Source of the DNA: Desulfomonile sp963700305
Lineage (GTDB): Bacteria > Desulfobacterota > Desulfomonilia > Desulfomonilales > Desulfomonilaceae
Direction of reading: 5' to 3'
Length of the DNA stretch: 64,000 nucleotides
Assembly (NCBI GenBank): GCA_963700305.1
Contig: CAVOXB010000027.1
Location: forward strand, 372,001 to 436,000
The translations under genes and the position numbers were made by a program. The notes under the pieces are model-generated. The model ran no database searches, was not told where the DNA came from, and worked only from the letters and a program-made list of their open reading frames with translations. Positions 46,283-55,747 of this stretch are shown piece after piece. Numbering within the stretch: the stretch's first letter is position 1; every line of letters begins with the position of its first letter.

Positions 46283-47060
46283 GCTCAGTGTACACAGACC
46301 GCCTTATGTCCTCCAATGCCGGATCTTTCGTAAAATCACGAGGATGCGGAAACGTCAGCTTCAAATCCATGCGCACTTGAGCGGGACGATCACTGAAAAC
46401 CACCACTCTGTCAGCCATTACCAGGGCTTCCTCAATATCGTGGGTTATGAAAAGAATCGTCTTGTGGATGAATTCGTGCATATTGATTATTTCTTCTCTC
46501 ATCTTCAGCCTGGTCAGAAAGTCAAGGCCAGCGAAGGGCTCATCCATGAACAAGACTTCCGGATTTACCACGAGGGCCCTGGCAAGTTCTGCTCTGCGTT
46601 GCATACCTCCTGAAAGGTGATGAGGATAATGATTCTCGAAACCCGTTAGGTTTACCACATCAAGGTATTCCCGGATGCGACCAGCCATCTCCTCACCGTT
46701 TCTCATGTGTCGCAGTCCGAGCCGCACATTTTCCCACACAGTCATCCACGGCAAAAGACCATTATGCTGAAACACGAAGATATTATCCGAACTCGGTCCG
46801 GAGACAGGTTTTCCATCAATCAACACGGACCCGAACGAGGCCGTCTCGAATCCTGCAATGATCCGCACCAAGGTCGTCTTCCCGCAGCCAGAGGGCCCAA
46901 GTAGGCACACGAGCTCTCCGTCGTCAAAATTCAGGCTGACACGATCCAAGACCTGTAAGTGGCCTCCTTTGCGCAAATCGGGATGCGAATTCACTATCCG
47001 AGGGGCCCCTCGACGTTCAACGAATTCCTTGCACAGTTCCTGAATTTCGATTCTGCCCAT
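46260..47060 (-). CDS. ABC importer ATPase (NrtD/SsuB-like)
   Basis: 266 residues. Walker A GPSGCGKTT, Q-loop FVFQHNGLLPWMTVWENV, signature LSGGMQRRAELARAL, Walker B VLFMDEPFAGLD, H-loop ITHDIEEAL. Energises uptake with the permease and binding protein. Starts at the base after the permease stop codon. Intact. Confidence 0.92.
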   Translation of the reverse strand: MGRIEIQELCKEFVERRGAPRIVNSHPDLRKGGHLQVLDRVSLNFDDGELVCLLGPSGCGKTTLVRIIAGFETASFGSVLIDGKPVSGPSSDNIFVFQHNGLLPWMTVWENVRLGLRHMRNGEEMAGRIREYLDVVNLTGFENHYPHHLSGGMQRRAELARALVVNPEVLFMDEPFAGLDFLTRLKMREEIINMHEFIHKTILFITHDIEEALVMADRVVVFSDRPAQVRMDLKLTFPHPRDFTKDPALEDIRRSVYTELGVHYAL

Positions 47061-47826
47061 TCAGACGGATCCCCATGATACCGATTCGATGGTGTTCAGT
47101 TTTACCACGATGCGATCCAGACAAATCCCGATCAGCCCAATGGCGATCATGGCGTCCATGACGTAATCCATCCGTAAAGCATTGCGAGAATCCAAAATCA
47201 AATAGCCCAGACCGGATTTCACAGCTATCATTTCTGCCGCGACTACTACCAGCCACGCGATTCCAAGGCTGATTCTAAGCGCAGGCATAACTGACGGCAG
47301 GATAGCGGGAAATATCACCAGTCTAATGGTCTCGAGTTTGCTGAAGTTGAAATTAGCTGCGACCTGAAAATATAGGGAATTTATGTGATTCACTGCAGTT
47401 ATGGTGTTGACGAGGAGCGGAAAGAAGCTGGACAAGAAAATCAGGAATATGGCGGGCTTGTCTCCAATTCCGAACCAACAGCATCGCGAGAGGTATCCAC
47501 GCCAGGGGCGAGATGGGTCTCAAGAATTGAATAATGGAGTTAAACATCACCTGTCCGGTCTTCCACCAGCCAATTACAATCCCTAGTGGAACACCAAGAC
47601 ATACTGCCAAGTAAAAGCCCACAGTCACCCTGAATAAACTCGCGACCGAGTGCTTAAGCAGCGTTCCATTGATGATTAATTCCCACATTCCCACTGCCGC
47701 CTGCCGCGGAGACGGAAAGGCAGAGGCACTCCAACCACCGTACGAAGAGACGATTTCCCAAAGCGCTCCAAAAACAACAAACGCCAGAAGAGGCAAAACA
47801 AGATTTCTTGCTCGATCCAAACTCAT
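47061..47826 (-). CDS. ABC importer permease, one frameshift
   Basis: Start taken as ATG 47826; an upstream in-frame start (TTG near 47850 or earlier, to 47940) is possible because the GGAG before the ATG is too close. About six membrane helices. The first frame holds SLFRVTVGFYLAVCLGVPLG then IVIGWWKTGQ and ends in LAWIPLAMLL; an extra base near 47460-47475 moves to FGIGDKPAIFLIFLSSFFPL and then the permease signature region ISLGIAWLVVVAAEMI. Members of the NrtB/SsuC family. Probably a sequence error. Confidence 0.85.
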
Positions 47827-48319
47827 CTCCTGTGCCCTTAAAAACTTCAAGTCATATGAGTTGGTGGTTTTCCGGCAAGTTGATGCTTGTGCATTCCCGG
47901 ATTGAAGACGGACGGCCTGAAAAGCAGATCCAATAGACAAACCGTTTCACTTACAGCCTCTCGTCTGCAGGACTTTAAGCGCAGAATATTCGTTACCATA
48001 GCACTGTTGCAGTCAATAAAGAACCAAAAAAGGAGAGAAGCTGCCCGGAAAGCCTCTGAAAAAAAGGTCATTCCCGAAATAACCGTCCAGTTTCGTGCGG
48101 ATATGACACGGACAGAGGCCATGAATATCAAAGTAAGCTGCTCGGGTTGCGAAAAAATATGAAGACACATAATATTTTTCTTGACGTATGATCAAGGCAT
48201 TGTTACGAGAACCTAAACCAGAAGCATAGAGTTATTTAATAAATCTATGCGTGAATAAATATTAAATTAGATAATAACTAGCTTTAATATGCAGAGATCC
48301 AATAAAAGAGGAGGACAAA
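47827..48319. other. Intergenic region between divergent units
   Basis: About 490 bases. A 91-codon plus-strand reading frame (47887-48162, TTG start, ending CSGCEKI) is possible but has no ribosome site. The right end is strongly AT-rich (48170-48300), as expected for promoters of the TonB-like gene. TTGACG and ATCAA near 48181-48195 resemble, but do not match, the palindrome near hcp. Confidence 0.45.
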
Positions 48320-48916
48320 TTGAAGAAACTAACAATCATCGCTCTGGCTCTTTCCCTAGGCCTCTTTACCGCCGTGCACGCGCTTGCACAATCGGGCGAG
48401 ATCGTCGTGGATCGATCCACTAAAGACAAGCTTCTTAAGAATTACACTTTGCTGACAAGGGACGCTATTCAAAAGGTCTGGACCATGCCGGCGCTCATGG
48501 ACGGACCCGATGCTGTGAAGGGTCGTGTCAGCATCTCGTATTCCATAGCCAGGGACGGCTCCGTGCGTTCGGTAAAGTTGCTGAAAGGTTCCGGCAATCG
48601 CGAAATGGATCGTTCGCTCATGGACGCGATCAGATCTGCCGCTCCGTTTCCGGCGTTCCCGGATGAAATCGAGGCTCGCAGCGTTTTGATTCGCGCGAAT
48701 TTCGTAGTAGCGGAATTGCCGACAATTCCGGTGATTTTAGCCAATCATGATATAGGAGATGGCCCGAGGCCTGTGGAGACCGAACCTGACAGGAGTCCAA
48801 AAAAATTCATATGGGGGGTTCCCGCGGGATCCTCCGATATGAAAGCAGCGAACTCTGAAGACCCTGAGACTGCTCCTGTGCCTCCGAAGAAATATCGTTG
48901 GGGCTTGGACAAGTAG
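48320..48916 (+). CDS. Exported TonB C-terminal-domain-like protein
   Basis: 198 residues. TTG start, supported by GAGGAGG five bases upstream and by the signal peptide that begins there (KKLTIIALALSLGLFTAVHA, LAQ). The central part resembles a TonB C-terminal domain: VKGRVSISYSIARDGSVRSV, KLLKGSGNREMDRSLMDAI, FPAFPDEIE. No membrane anchor of a normal TonB; soluble periplasmic. The C-terminal tail has a duplicated PKKFIWG/PKKYRWG element. TonB-like domains of this kind occur in proteins with unknown roles. No TonB receptor is nearby. Confidence 0.72.
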   Translation: MKKLTIIALALSLGLFTAVHALAQSGEIVVDRSTKDKLLKNYTLLTRDAIQKVWTMPALMDGPDAVKGRVSISYSIARDGSVRSVKLLKGSGNREMDRSLMDAIRSAAPFPAFPDEIEARSVLIRANFVVAELPTIPVILANHDIGDGPRPVETEPDRSPKKFIWGVPAGSSDMKAANSEDPETAPVPPKKYRWGLDK

Positions 48917-49335
48917 GGACAAGCGGAAGTCAAACGGGGAGATTTCCGTTTTAGTCTCCCCTCCCCACAATCCTGAACATTGGGATTGGATACTCAACTC
49001 GTCGCTGCCTGGAATTTATTTTCTTCCTGCAATTCTATCGTTTAGTATAACATGTGCTTGGCCGTATCCATTCAGTCGCTCCGGGAAACCGGCTAATCAA
49101 GTTTGCCATTGCGGGGAAGCAAGGCGACAAAGCGGCCCCCTTTGGCGAAGATGAGACTGCTTCGCTGCGCCAGCAATGACTGTCTCCGGCGCACCTGGTT
49201 TCCACCCGAGCCTGAATGGTTGCCTTCGATCAGTGGTAGTTTACTGCGGTCAAGCTTTTTGACAAGAAGCCCATTGAATCAGTATGACGTGAATGTTCTG
49301 CGGAAGTGCGGTCCGGGAACCATTTGTGGTCAGAC
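48917..49335. other. Intergenic region with a family C repeat
   Basis: About 420 bases. Contains the repeat at 49106-49180. Remainder shows no gene that I recognise. Confidence 0.55.
49106..49180. repeat. Dispersed repeat, family C (copy 2)
   Basis: CCATTGCGGGGAAGCAAGGC at the left and GACTGCTTCGCTGCGC then CAGCAATGAC at the right. Confidence 0.6.
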
Positions 49336-49788
49336 ATGATTATTGACTTAAGAGACAATATTGCCTCGGTGGTCCAGGAGATGCTACGCATCGCGCGCTA
49401 CACGCTTCAGGAGCAGGGGACTCATCTGCCCACGGCTATTCTCCATACTCTGGACAGAATGATTCCCATTGTGCTTCCATTCAAGGATGACGAACAAAAG
49501 GCGGCCCTTACGGCGCATGTGAAGAAGCAAGTCGCGATAAATGATGCTCACGCTGTGACGACCATCACGTCAGCCAAAATTGTTGATGCAAGGACTGGGG
49601 ATCAGCGACAATGCCTCGTTATTGCTACTGCAATGCAGGGAGGCCAACCTTATGTGGTGTTGCAGTATTTTTCAAAGAACGAGGACACTGGCATAATCGA
49701 TTTCGGTGAAGTGGTCGAAGGAGAAGACGCGGAAATGCCAGGCCAAATGATAATCATTCCTGAATGGGAAGAGGAAATTTGTCATTGA
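49336..49788 (+). CDS. Hypothetical soluble protein
   Basis: 150 residues from the ATG at 49336. N-terminal helical part (DNIASVVQEMLRIARYTLQE), then mixed alpha/beta with DDEQKAALTAHVKK, AKIVDARTGDQRQ, YVVLQYFSKNEDT, and an acidic C-terminus (EGEDAEM, WEEEICH). No family named. It lies 130 bp before the Trm112 gene, in the same direction. Confidence 0.55.
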   Translation: MIIDLRDNIASVVQEMLRIARYTLQEQGTHLPTAILHTLDRMIPIVLPFKDDEQKAALTAHVKKQVAINDAHAVTTITSAKIVDARTGDQRQCLVIATAMQGGQPYVVLQYFSKNEDTGIIDFGEVVEGEDAEMPGQMIIIPEWEEEICH

Positions 49789-49918
49789 TCTGGGGCGTTA
49801 AGGTCTGGTTCATTTTGGTGCGTGAACCTGCGGCTTGACTTTAGCGTTGGATTGTTGGAGCCTTTGGAACAATTGTATGATTCCAGGAGGTATTCTCCGT
49901 CGGAAAGTAGGAGACGCT

Positions 49919-50101
49919 ATGGCTGTAAATCAGAAACTGCTCGATATTCTCGTATGCCCCAAGTGCAAAGGTGATCTGGTTTTGACCGAGAACCAGGACG
50001 GTCTAATCTGCAATTCATGCCGATTGAAATACGCTATCAAGGACGACATTCCGATCATGTTAATTGATGAGGCCATTCCTCTTGATAAGGAAGCCCCTTG
50101 A
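49919..50101 (+). CDS. Trm112 family small zinc protein
   Basis: 60 residues, AGGAG before the ATG. Zinc-binding pairs CPKC and CNSC enclose KGDLVLTENQDGLI; then LKYAIKDDIPIMLIDEA. These small proteins (YcaR-like in Gram-negatives) are frequently found in LPS loci, between lpxK/kdsB-type genes. Here it lies 23 bases before the heptosyltransferase gene. It probably acts as a small partner of methyltransferases or LPS enzymes. Confidence 0.88.
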   Translation: MAVNQKLLDILVCPKCKGDLVLTENQDGLICNSCRLKYAIKDDIPIMLIDEAIPLDKEAP

Positions 50102-50124
50102 ACTCAGGACGCTGATTCGCAATC

Positions 50125-51184
50125 ATGTGGAAATCGGATTTGTCCAATATCTCCCATATAGTAGTAAGAGGAACGAACTGGGTCGGCGACACTGTTATGA
50201 GCATTCCTGCGCTGAAGGGCTTGCGAAGGATATTCCCCGATGCTCGTATTGCAGTATGGGGCCCTGCTGGCTTGATTCCCCTGATCCGCAGCACTGGAGT
50301 CTCCGAAGAGGTAATCTCATTTGACGGGACCTTCGGAGGTCCTTTGACCCGACCGTTTCGCGTCCGGCATGATCTGATTCGTGGGAATTTTCAGATGGCG
50401 GTTCTTTTCCAAAACGCGTTTGAAAGCGCGTTTACAGCGTGGTTGTCTAGAATCCCTCTTCGGGTCGGCTTCCCTACGGATCTGCGAGGGCCGTTGTTGA
50501 ACGTGCGTGTTCCCCTGGCTCTGGAAACGAGACGAAAACATCAAGTATTCTATTATCTCGCTATAGCTGAGTATCTCGAGGAACGCATTACTGGAAAATC
50601 AGATTCATACGAACCCGATTGCTCGATCCGGATCAGTCCTGAAAGTCTGGCGAATGCCCAAAGGCTGCTTGCAGAAAACAATTTGAATCCTGGCAAGTCT
50701 TTTTTTTGTCTTTGCCCGGGTTCGGTAAACTCCGAAGCAAAGAGATGGCCCGTGGAGAATTTTGCAAGCCTGGCTGCCTTATTGATTCAGCGCGGGGTCG
50801 GTGTGGTTTTCATGGGCGCTCCTAACGAAAAGGAATTGGTTGACTCCATAATTGCCCAAATGGATGGGCGAGCCATAAATCTGGCAGGCAGAGCCGGAAT
50901 GATCGATTCCATGGCCGTGATGAACCTTTCGGACATGGTGATTTCCAACGATACAGGCAGCGCACACCTCGCAGTAGCAGCGTCCGCACCCGGTACTGAC
51001 AATATTCGGGCCCACTATTCCGGGAGCCACCGCTCCATATGGAAAGCGGGCTTACATCATTCAGGGAAGGGCAGATTGCGCTCCGTGCAGGAATTTCCGT
51101 TGTCCCGTCTCGAATCACCCATGTATGAAAAGTATAACGCCCGAGGCTGTTCTCGCGACCGTAGATAAAATCTTTGAGACTTAG
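50125..51184 (+). CDS. waaF: Lipopolysaccharide heptosyltransferase II-like (WaaF), one frameshift
   Basis: GT9 family: VVRGTNWVGDTVMSIPALKG near the start, CLCPGSVNSEAKRWP, VVFMGAPNEKE, NLAGRAG and SNDTGSAHLAVAASA. An extra base near 50986-50994 moves the C-terminus to VLTIFGPTIPGATAPYGKRA and DCAPCRNFRCPVSNHPCMKS, then VDKIFET* at 51184, about 352 residues. The cysteine-rich tail is characteristic of WaaF. Adds a heptose to the inner LPS core. Follows the Trm112 gene closely and precedes other glycosyl-transfer genes. Confidence 0.88.
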
Positions 51185-51233
51185 ACAGCAAGAATTGGAG
51201 TGAAAGATCCCTGCGCATCTTCTTTCGCATCAT

Positions 51234-52133
51234 ATGGAATCTCATCCGTTCATCAGCGTGATAATCCCTACCTTCAACAGGCTGGAGCTTTTGAAGCAAA
51301 CAGTGGAATCCGTGCGCAATCAAACGTTCACGGATTTCGAGATTATTGTGGTAAATGACGGATCTACAGATGGCACCGGCGAATGGCTCTCGCTTCAAAG
51401 CGACATAAGAATTGTCCAACAGACCAACAAAGGAATCGCATCCTCCCGGAACAATGGCGCTTCAATAGCTCTTGGCGAATGGTTTGCTTTTCTGGATCAT
51501 GATGACATTTGGGCGTCGAACAAACTGCAGATTCAAGCCGAATTCGTCATAGCCAATCCGGAAGTGGCGTTAGTGGCTGCGAAACACGTGAGGTTGGGTA
51601 GAAAATTCAGGACACGGGGAAATGTCCGCTGGATCAAAGGCGACCTGTTCGTCAAGGAATACTCCGAGAGCTTCATTCACACTTCCTCGGTGATTATTCG
51701 CAAGGATGTTTTCGGGCAAATTAATGGTTTTCCCATACATTACAGGTTTGCCGATGAATTCGACGTGTGGCTGAAGATAGCGGCCAGCCATCCCATTGCC
51801 TATGCGGACAAACCACTCGCATTTATTCGGCTCTATGAATCGAATACGAGCCATAACAGAATAGGCGTCAGAACAGACACTTACAACATCCTGATGCTAA
51901 ATTACGACCCCGAACGTGTCCCCGTGAAAGTGTTTCTCAGGACGCTGTCCGACCACGATATATCGTTCGGCCGCGCCTACTTGAATGCGGGAAACGTCAC
52001 AGACGCGTTGAAGTGGTTCCGGAATTCTGTCGAAAGAACGCCCTGGAGGGTCAGGAGTTGGAGATATTTCCTCAAGTGCCTCATAATTAGCGCATTTCGC
52101 AGAGGCCCTGTGTCGTCAGCTTCATCAGGTTAA
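51234..52133 (+). CDS. Glycosyltransferase family 2
   Basis: 299 residues. GT-A fold marks: ISVIIPTFNRLELLKQTVES, VVNDGSTDGT, KGIASSRNNGASIALGEWFA, and DHDDIW as the DxD-like motif. A predicted sugar transferase of the LPS or O-antigen locus, cytoplasmic face. Intact and five bases before the next gene, so the two are one operon. Confidence 0.9.
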   Translation: MESHPFISVIIPTFNRLELLKQTVESVRNQTFTDFEIIVVNDGSTDGTGEWLSLQSDIRIVQQTNKGIASSRNNGASIALGEWFAFLDHDDIWASNKLQIQAEFVIANPEVALVAAKHVRLGRKFRTRGNVRWIKGDLFVKEYSESFIHTSSVIIRKDVFGQINGFPIHYRFADEFDVWLKIAASHPIAYADKPLAFIRLYESNTSHNRIGVRTDTYNILMLNYDPERVPVKVFLRTLSDHDISFGRAYLNAGNVTDALKWFRNSVERTPWRVRSWRYFLKCLIISAFRRGPVSSASSG

Positions 52134-52137
52134 TGCA

Positions 52138-53040
52138 TTGAGTCTTAGCGTTGCCGTAAATTCTGAAGCGAAACAATTGCTTGGATCAAGCAATACGCTG
52201 GAGGAATTGGCGCTTACCGCTGTTGATGAGCATCGTCGCATAATTTCATCAGGCTCCGGCCAAATTTTGAAGAATGCCGCTGAAAGCGCTGTCACTCTGG
52301 TGCATTTACCGGGTTTCCCTTCGGTTTGTGTCAAGGAATTCCGGTGGCGAGGGTGGGCTCACGCTTCAAAGGGGTTTTTCAGGCCTACCCAGGGCCTTAG
52401 GGCCTTTCGAAACGGCAAGTCTTTAATTGCCTCGGGTTTTGAAGCGGCTCTGCCTATTGCCCTTGTGAGAGAAAGGATTCTCGGGTTCATACGGGCTGAG
52501 TGGGTAATAATGGAATATGTCCCCGAAGGCCGTGAATTGGACCGATATATTCTGGCACGAATATCAGAAAAGTGGACGAGCGAAGAGCAGAGAGGACAGG
52601 TCAGGATCTTCGGCAGATTCATGGCGAAACTTCATGCTGCCGGCATATTTCATTCTGACCTTAAGACTTGCAATATACTAGTCACTCACTCCGCGGAATC
52701 CCAGTCTGAAGAGAACGGAAAAAGCGAGACATCAAATGTAATTCGTTTCTTTCTTTTGGATTATGACGATGTACGATTCTGCCGAGGAATTTCTTTGAAG
52801 CAGAGAACCAAGAATCTCGCTCAAATCTTCCTTTCCACCCCTCTGGCCCTTGGAGCAACCCAGAGACTACGATTCTTGAGCGAATACGCTTTTCATTCGG
52901 GAATAAGTGCGAAGGGCAGAAAAAACCTCGCGCAACGAGTTCTCGAGACCGCCGGAGACAGAGACATATTGTACGTGGGCTTCAACGGCGATGTTTGCGA
53001 GAAATGGAAGCAAACCAACCAGCCATCACTTGACCACTAA
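52138..53040 (+). CDS. LPS kinase-like protein (WaaP/KdkA group)
   Basis: 300 residues, TTG start immediately after the glycosyltransferase stop. Protein-kinase-like fold: VCVKEFRWRGWAHASKGFFR (Lys), WVIMEYVPEGREL (hinge), FHSDLKTCNILVT (catalytic loop) and FFLLDYDDVRF (Mg-binding Asp). Such enzymes phosphorylate heptose or Kdo in the inner core. The context of waaF and a glycosyltransferase supports this. Specific acceptor unknown. Confidence 0.82.
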   Translation: MSLSVAVNSEAKQLLGSSNTLEELALTAVDEHRRIISSGSGQILKNAAESAVTLVHLPGFPSVCVKEFRWRGWAHASKGFFRPTQGLRAFRNGKSLIASGFEAALPIALVRERILGFIRAEWVIMEYVPEGRELDRYILARISEKWTSEEQRGQVRIFGRFMAKLHAAGIFHSDLKTCNILVTHSAESQSEENGKSETSNVIRFFLLDYDDVRFCRGISLKQRTKNLAQIFLSTPLALGATQRLRFLSEYAFHSGISAKGRKNLAQRVLETAGDRDILYVGFNGDVCEKWKQTNQPSLDH

Positions 53041-53080
53041 TCAAGGACGCCTTTTTTTCCTTCCATCTGATCTGGAATAT

Positions 53081-53326
53081 TCAAATGACGATCATCGGCT
53101 GACGCTCGCCGCTCACTATCTTGTCTCCAACCGAGGTGCCGCAATAAGCGCACAGGTATTCGTACTTATCCCCTTCCGGAAGCACGAGAAGCAATCTTTC
53201 CCTCACCGGCATGGATCTGCCGCATTTAGGACAATACAACTCCGTAGCCCTGAAACTGTCGAACTGTTTTTTTTCTTGAGGCCGCCGTTTCTTGACAGCA
53301 AATGGTTGGATTCCGCGCTTGTTCAT
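53081..53326 (-). CDS. Small zinc-ribbon protein
   Basis: 81 residues, GAGGAG before the ATG. Basic N-terminus, then CPKCGRSMPVRERLLLVLPE and CAYCGTSV, one four-cysteine zinc ribbon. Probably a cytoplasmic nucleic-acid- or protein-binding protein. Convergent with the LPS kinase-like gene. Confidence 0.7.
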   Translation of the reverse strand: MNKRGIQPFAVKKRRPQEKKQFDSFRATELYCPKCGRSMPVRERLLLVLPEGDKYEYLCAYCGTSVGDKIVSGERQPMIVI

Positions 53327-53480
53327 ACTTGCTCCTCGTCATGTGAATACTTGAACAAATTCTGTTCAAGATAGTTTATCAACGGCTAACATGAAGGTCA
53401 AACATTAGTGAAAAAAAATTCTATTATCATAAGTTGTCATTATTTTGTGAACCAGTTTATGATTTTATGAAAGGCTATGG

Positions 53481-53510
53481 TTGACATAATAGCTATTCAT
53501 CTGCTATTAT
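53481..53510 (+). promoter_or_regulatory. Sigma70 promoter for the small secreted protein gene
   Basis: TTGACA (53481-53486), 18-base spacer, TATTAT (53505-53510), about 70 bases before the start codon, in AT-rich sequence. Confidence 0.6.
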
Positions 53511-53577
53511 ACAAGCATATCTTCCTAAAAGTGACAGTCACGGGAGAAGATTCAACCGGACGTCTCGGGAGTGTGTG

Positions 53578-53865
53578 ATGAAAGTTGTCTCTCTCATTCT
53601 TGCATTGGTGTTGGTTGTCGCAGTTGCTCAAATTTCGGATGCCCGGTTTTCTTTCGGGCTGCATCGCGATTCGGACTGTCTGGCCCAGTGCGACGCAGCT
53701 CCTTGTTATTTCCCGCCAGTAATGAATCCCTGCGCAGTAGATTGCCGTCCCACGGGGATTGAAAAGCAGGCGGTTCCGTGTGCATTCGACACAGCCTGTC
53801 CCTCGCTGAGGCTACCGTGTCACGGTGTCGAATACAGCGCGAATCCGTATCCTCTATTCAGGTAG
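53578..53865 (+). CDS. Small Cys-rich secreted protein
   Basis: 95 residues from the ATG at 53578 (GGGAG seven bases upstream). Signal peptide (KVVSLILALVLVVAVAQISD), then a mature part with eight cysteines, including DCLAQCDAAPCYFPPVMNPC and ACPSLRLPC. Many cysteines and prolines suggest a disulfide-stabilised, exported protein. No family recognised. A 10-bp hairpin lies downstream at 53938-53966. Confidence 0.7.
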   Translation: MKVVSLILALVLVVAVAQISDARFSFGLHRDSDCLAQCDAAPCYFPPVMNPCAVDCRPTGIEKQAVPCAFDTACPSLRLPCHGVEYSANPYPLFR

Positions 53866-53937
53866 AGTGAACGGCAAGCAAATTTGTGATGTCCGGTGAA
53901 CTGGTCCGAGGAGGATGATAGGGATTTGTCGCCGGTT

Positions 53938-53966
53938 GAGGGGCGAATTGTTTGGGTTCGCCCCTC
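53938..53966 (+). terminator. Possible terminator hairpin
   Basis: GAGGGGCGAA pairs with TTCGCCCCTC around a nine-base loop, 73 bases after the small secreted-protein gene. No T-tract. Confidence 0.45.
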
Positions 53967-54170
53967 AAATCACCAAATTTGCATGGGACTGCCTGTCGCA
54001 ATAGCTGACTGTTCTCTTTGTGCCTCTCAAGCATCGTCTTAATCATCGACTTCTAAGTTCAACTAACAATCTACCGATTACATGGAACTAAAGCCAGCCA
54101 GGATGACAAAGCCTCTGCACTGTAGGGGAACAGTTGCCATATGGGTGGAGATGAGGCAAGCCGGAAACAT

Positions 54171-54247
54171 GTCATTGCGAGCGCAGCGAAGCAATCTCAT
54201 CTTGTCGTGCGGGAGATCGCGTCGTCGCTCCGCTCCTCGCAACGACA
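54171..54247. repeat. Dispersed repeat, family C (copy 3)
   Basis: GTCATTGCGAGCGCAGCGAA at the left, CGCTCCGCTCCTCGCAACGA at the right, with AAGCAATCTC and GAGATCGC inside. Confidence 0.7.
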
Positions 54248-54461
54248 ACGTCGAGTAGTCAATTTCCCTCGAATGACTGGATACCCTCGCACTTCGTCTC
54301 TTTTGGCTTGACTCCGCATTATATTATATTATCTAATTACATAAATTCTTTCCTGTGAGTGCAGTGCTCTTCTGTTGAGCCTTATCAGTTGTGCGTCTGC
54401 AGAGCTTATTGACAAGGCCTCACCGTGATCTGCTGGGATTTTGCTAAGGAGTCGGTGAAGT

Positions 54462-55444
54462 ATGCGCTGGTTAAGTTGTTTGGCATTGTGGGCTGTTTGT
54501 TGCGCCCTTATATTGCCTGGCGTTCAAGCCAGGGATTCTCATGTAAATGAAATGTTATTGAGCTTGGCTCATCCTTCGGATGTGCTAGATCCAGACGAGA
54601 TATTCGATACTGATATTGAAAAAACCCTTTCTGATTCGTTTCTGAGAATTGGTCCTCGCCGGGAAACGGGTGAAATGACGAGAAACGAGGGCGAAGTCTT
54701 TCCCGCGCGGAGGCGCAACTGTTCCTGGAGACCCTCTGTTGCCTGGAAGCAGCTTCTTGGCTATGGTCGCCCCGTCTAGGGCTCACGCAGATTCATTGAG
54801 GCCCATGGCCGCTACCAGTAGAAGCGCAATGGAAATCCTCGATGCCGGGCCGAGCTTCGAAAGTTCGGGAAGCATGGTGGGAGATCCTGTTCACCTGTAT
54901 TCCACGTTCGAAATAATAGTGGACAAGAAATACTACACCCTGAAGCTTTTGGCCTGGAAAGGCGACGGTGAAAAGGTAGAGTTGTTTGGTTGCAAAACCG
55001 GATTGGGATCACCTGAATATCCGACCCCCCGAGGAACTTTTTACTTGTGCAGGATCTTTGATGACAAGCCCATGTGGATACCCCCACCCAGCGATTGGGC
55101 TATTGGCGAGTCCCCGAGCAATTCTGTGTATGGCGGACATATGATGCCACTGTTCAAGAAAATGCCAGCGAGCAATGGGAAATTTGCCGAGGGTACTTGA
55201 TGAAGACGACATCCTTGCCCCGCAGATGAAGATGATTGATAGTGGCGGATACCGCGTTCATGGCACGAATTCGCCATGGAGCATCGGCTCGGGACAGTCC
55301 CATGGTTGCGTGAGGCTGCACAACAGCAGCGCCAAACGATTGGCCGACACACTCAAAATGTATGTTGGCACCACTACCAGAGGCAAGACCGCAAACGGCA
55401 GCTACATAGCATTGGCCCGGCCGGTGAAATTGATACTAAATTGA
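54462..55444 (+). CDS. L,D-transpeptidase (YkuD), two frameshifts
   Basis: Signal peptide MRWLSCLALWAVCCALILPG, then three frames: first to about 54700, second with DPVHLYSTFEIIVDKKYYTL, GLGSPEYPTPRGTFYLCRIF, VYGGHMMPLF, third from about 55140-55170 with GYRVHGTNSPWSIGSGQSHG then CVRL and stop at 55444. SHGCVRL carries the catalytic Cys; HG in YRVHGT supplies the His. About 326 residues. It cross-links peptidoglycan or attaches lipoproteins in the periplasm. Both shifts are one extra base. Confidence 0.85.
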
Positions 55445-55747
55445 CGACGCGGATCTGATTTGTGGCAGTCCCACTTTAGTGCTTGAATCCGTAAATTGAA
55501 CGTCATATTCCCGGCAACGCTGTGGACCCAGATAGAATATCCCAGCAACCCGATCGTCAGCTCGAAGCATGAAAAAAGTCCCAGAGCAAGAGTGGATTCC
55601 CACCGCCGCGCGAACGACGAAACCTCTTCTCAGAATTCCGCAACTCAATGCGATTAGTGTCATGGATTAATTTTTTCGAGCAATCTTGACGAACGCTTTG
55701 GCGTGTGCTCATATGCTCTATCATTTCTTGCCACCAGGAGAATCCCT
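55445..55747. other. Intergenic region
   Basis: 303 bases. Nothing recognised apart from the ribosome site of the next gene. Confidence 0.45.

Larger units (their letters stand above)
53866..54461. other. Intergenic region with hairpin and family C repeat
   Basis: About 600 bases. Contains the hairpin at 53938-53966 and the repeat at 54171-54247. I see no gene. Confidence 0.6.

Noticed and set aside
47887..48162. 91-codon reading frame on the plus strand
   Set aside because: TTG start without a ribosome site and no conserved feature. Left as intergenic with low weight.
48181..48195. TTGAC...ATCAA near 48181 as a site of the same regulator
   Set aside because: Half-sites are separated by five bases instead of four and the right half differs. 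AT-rich chance match.
53866..54461. CRISPR array among the repeats
   Set aside because: Repeats are few, palindromic, unequally spaced and lack unique spacers of uniform length.
55445..55747. 75-codon minus-strand frame (55436-55663)
   Set aside because: No ribosome site, overlaps the transpeptidase end, and has no recognisable domain.
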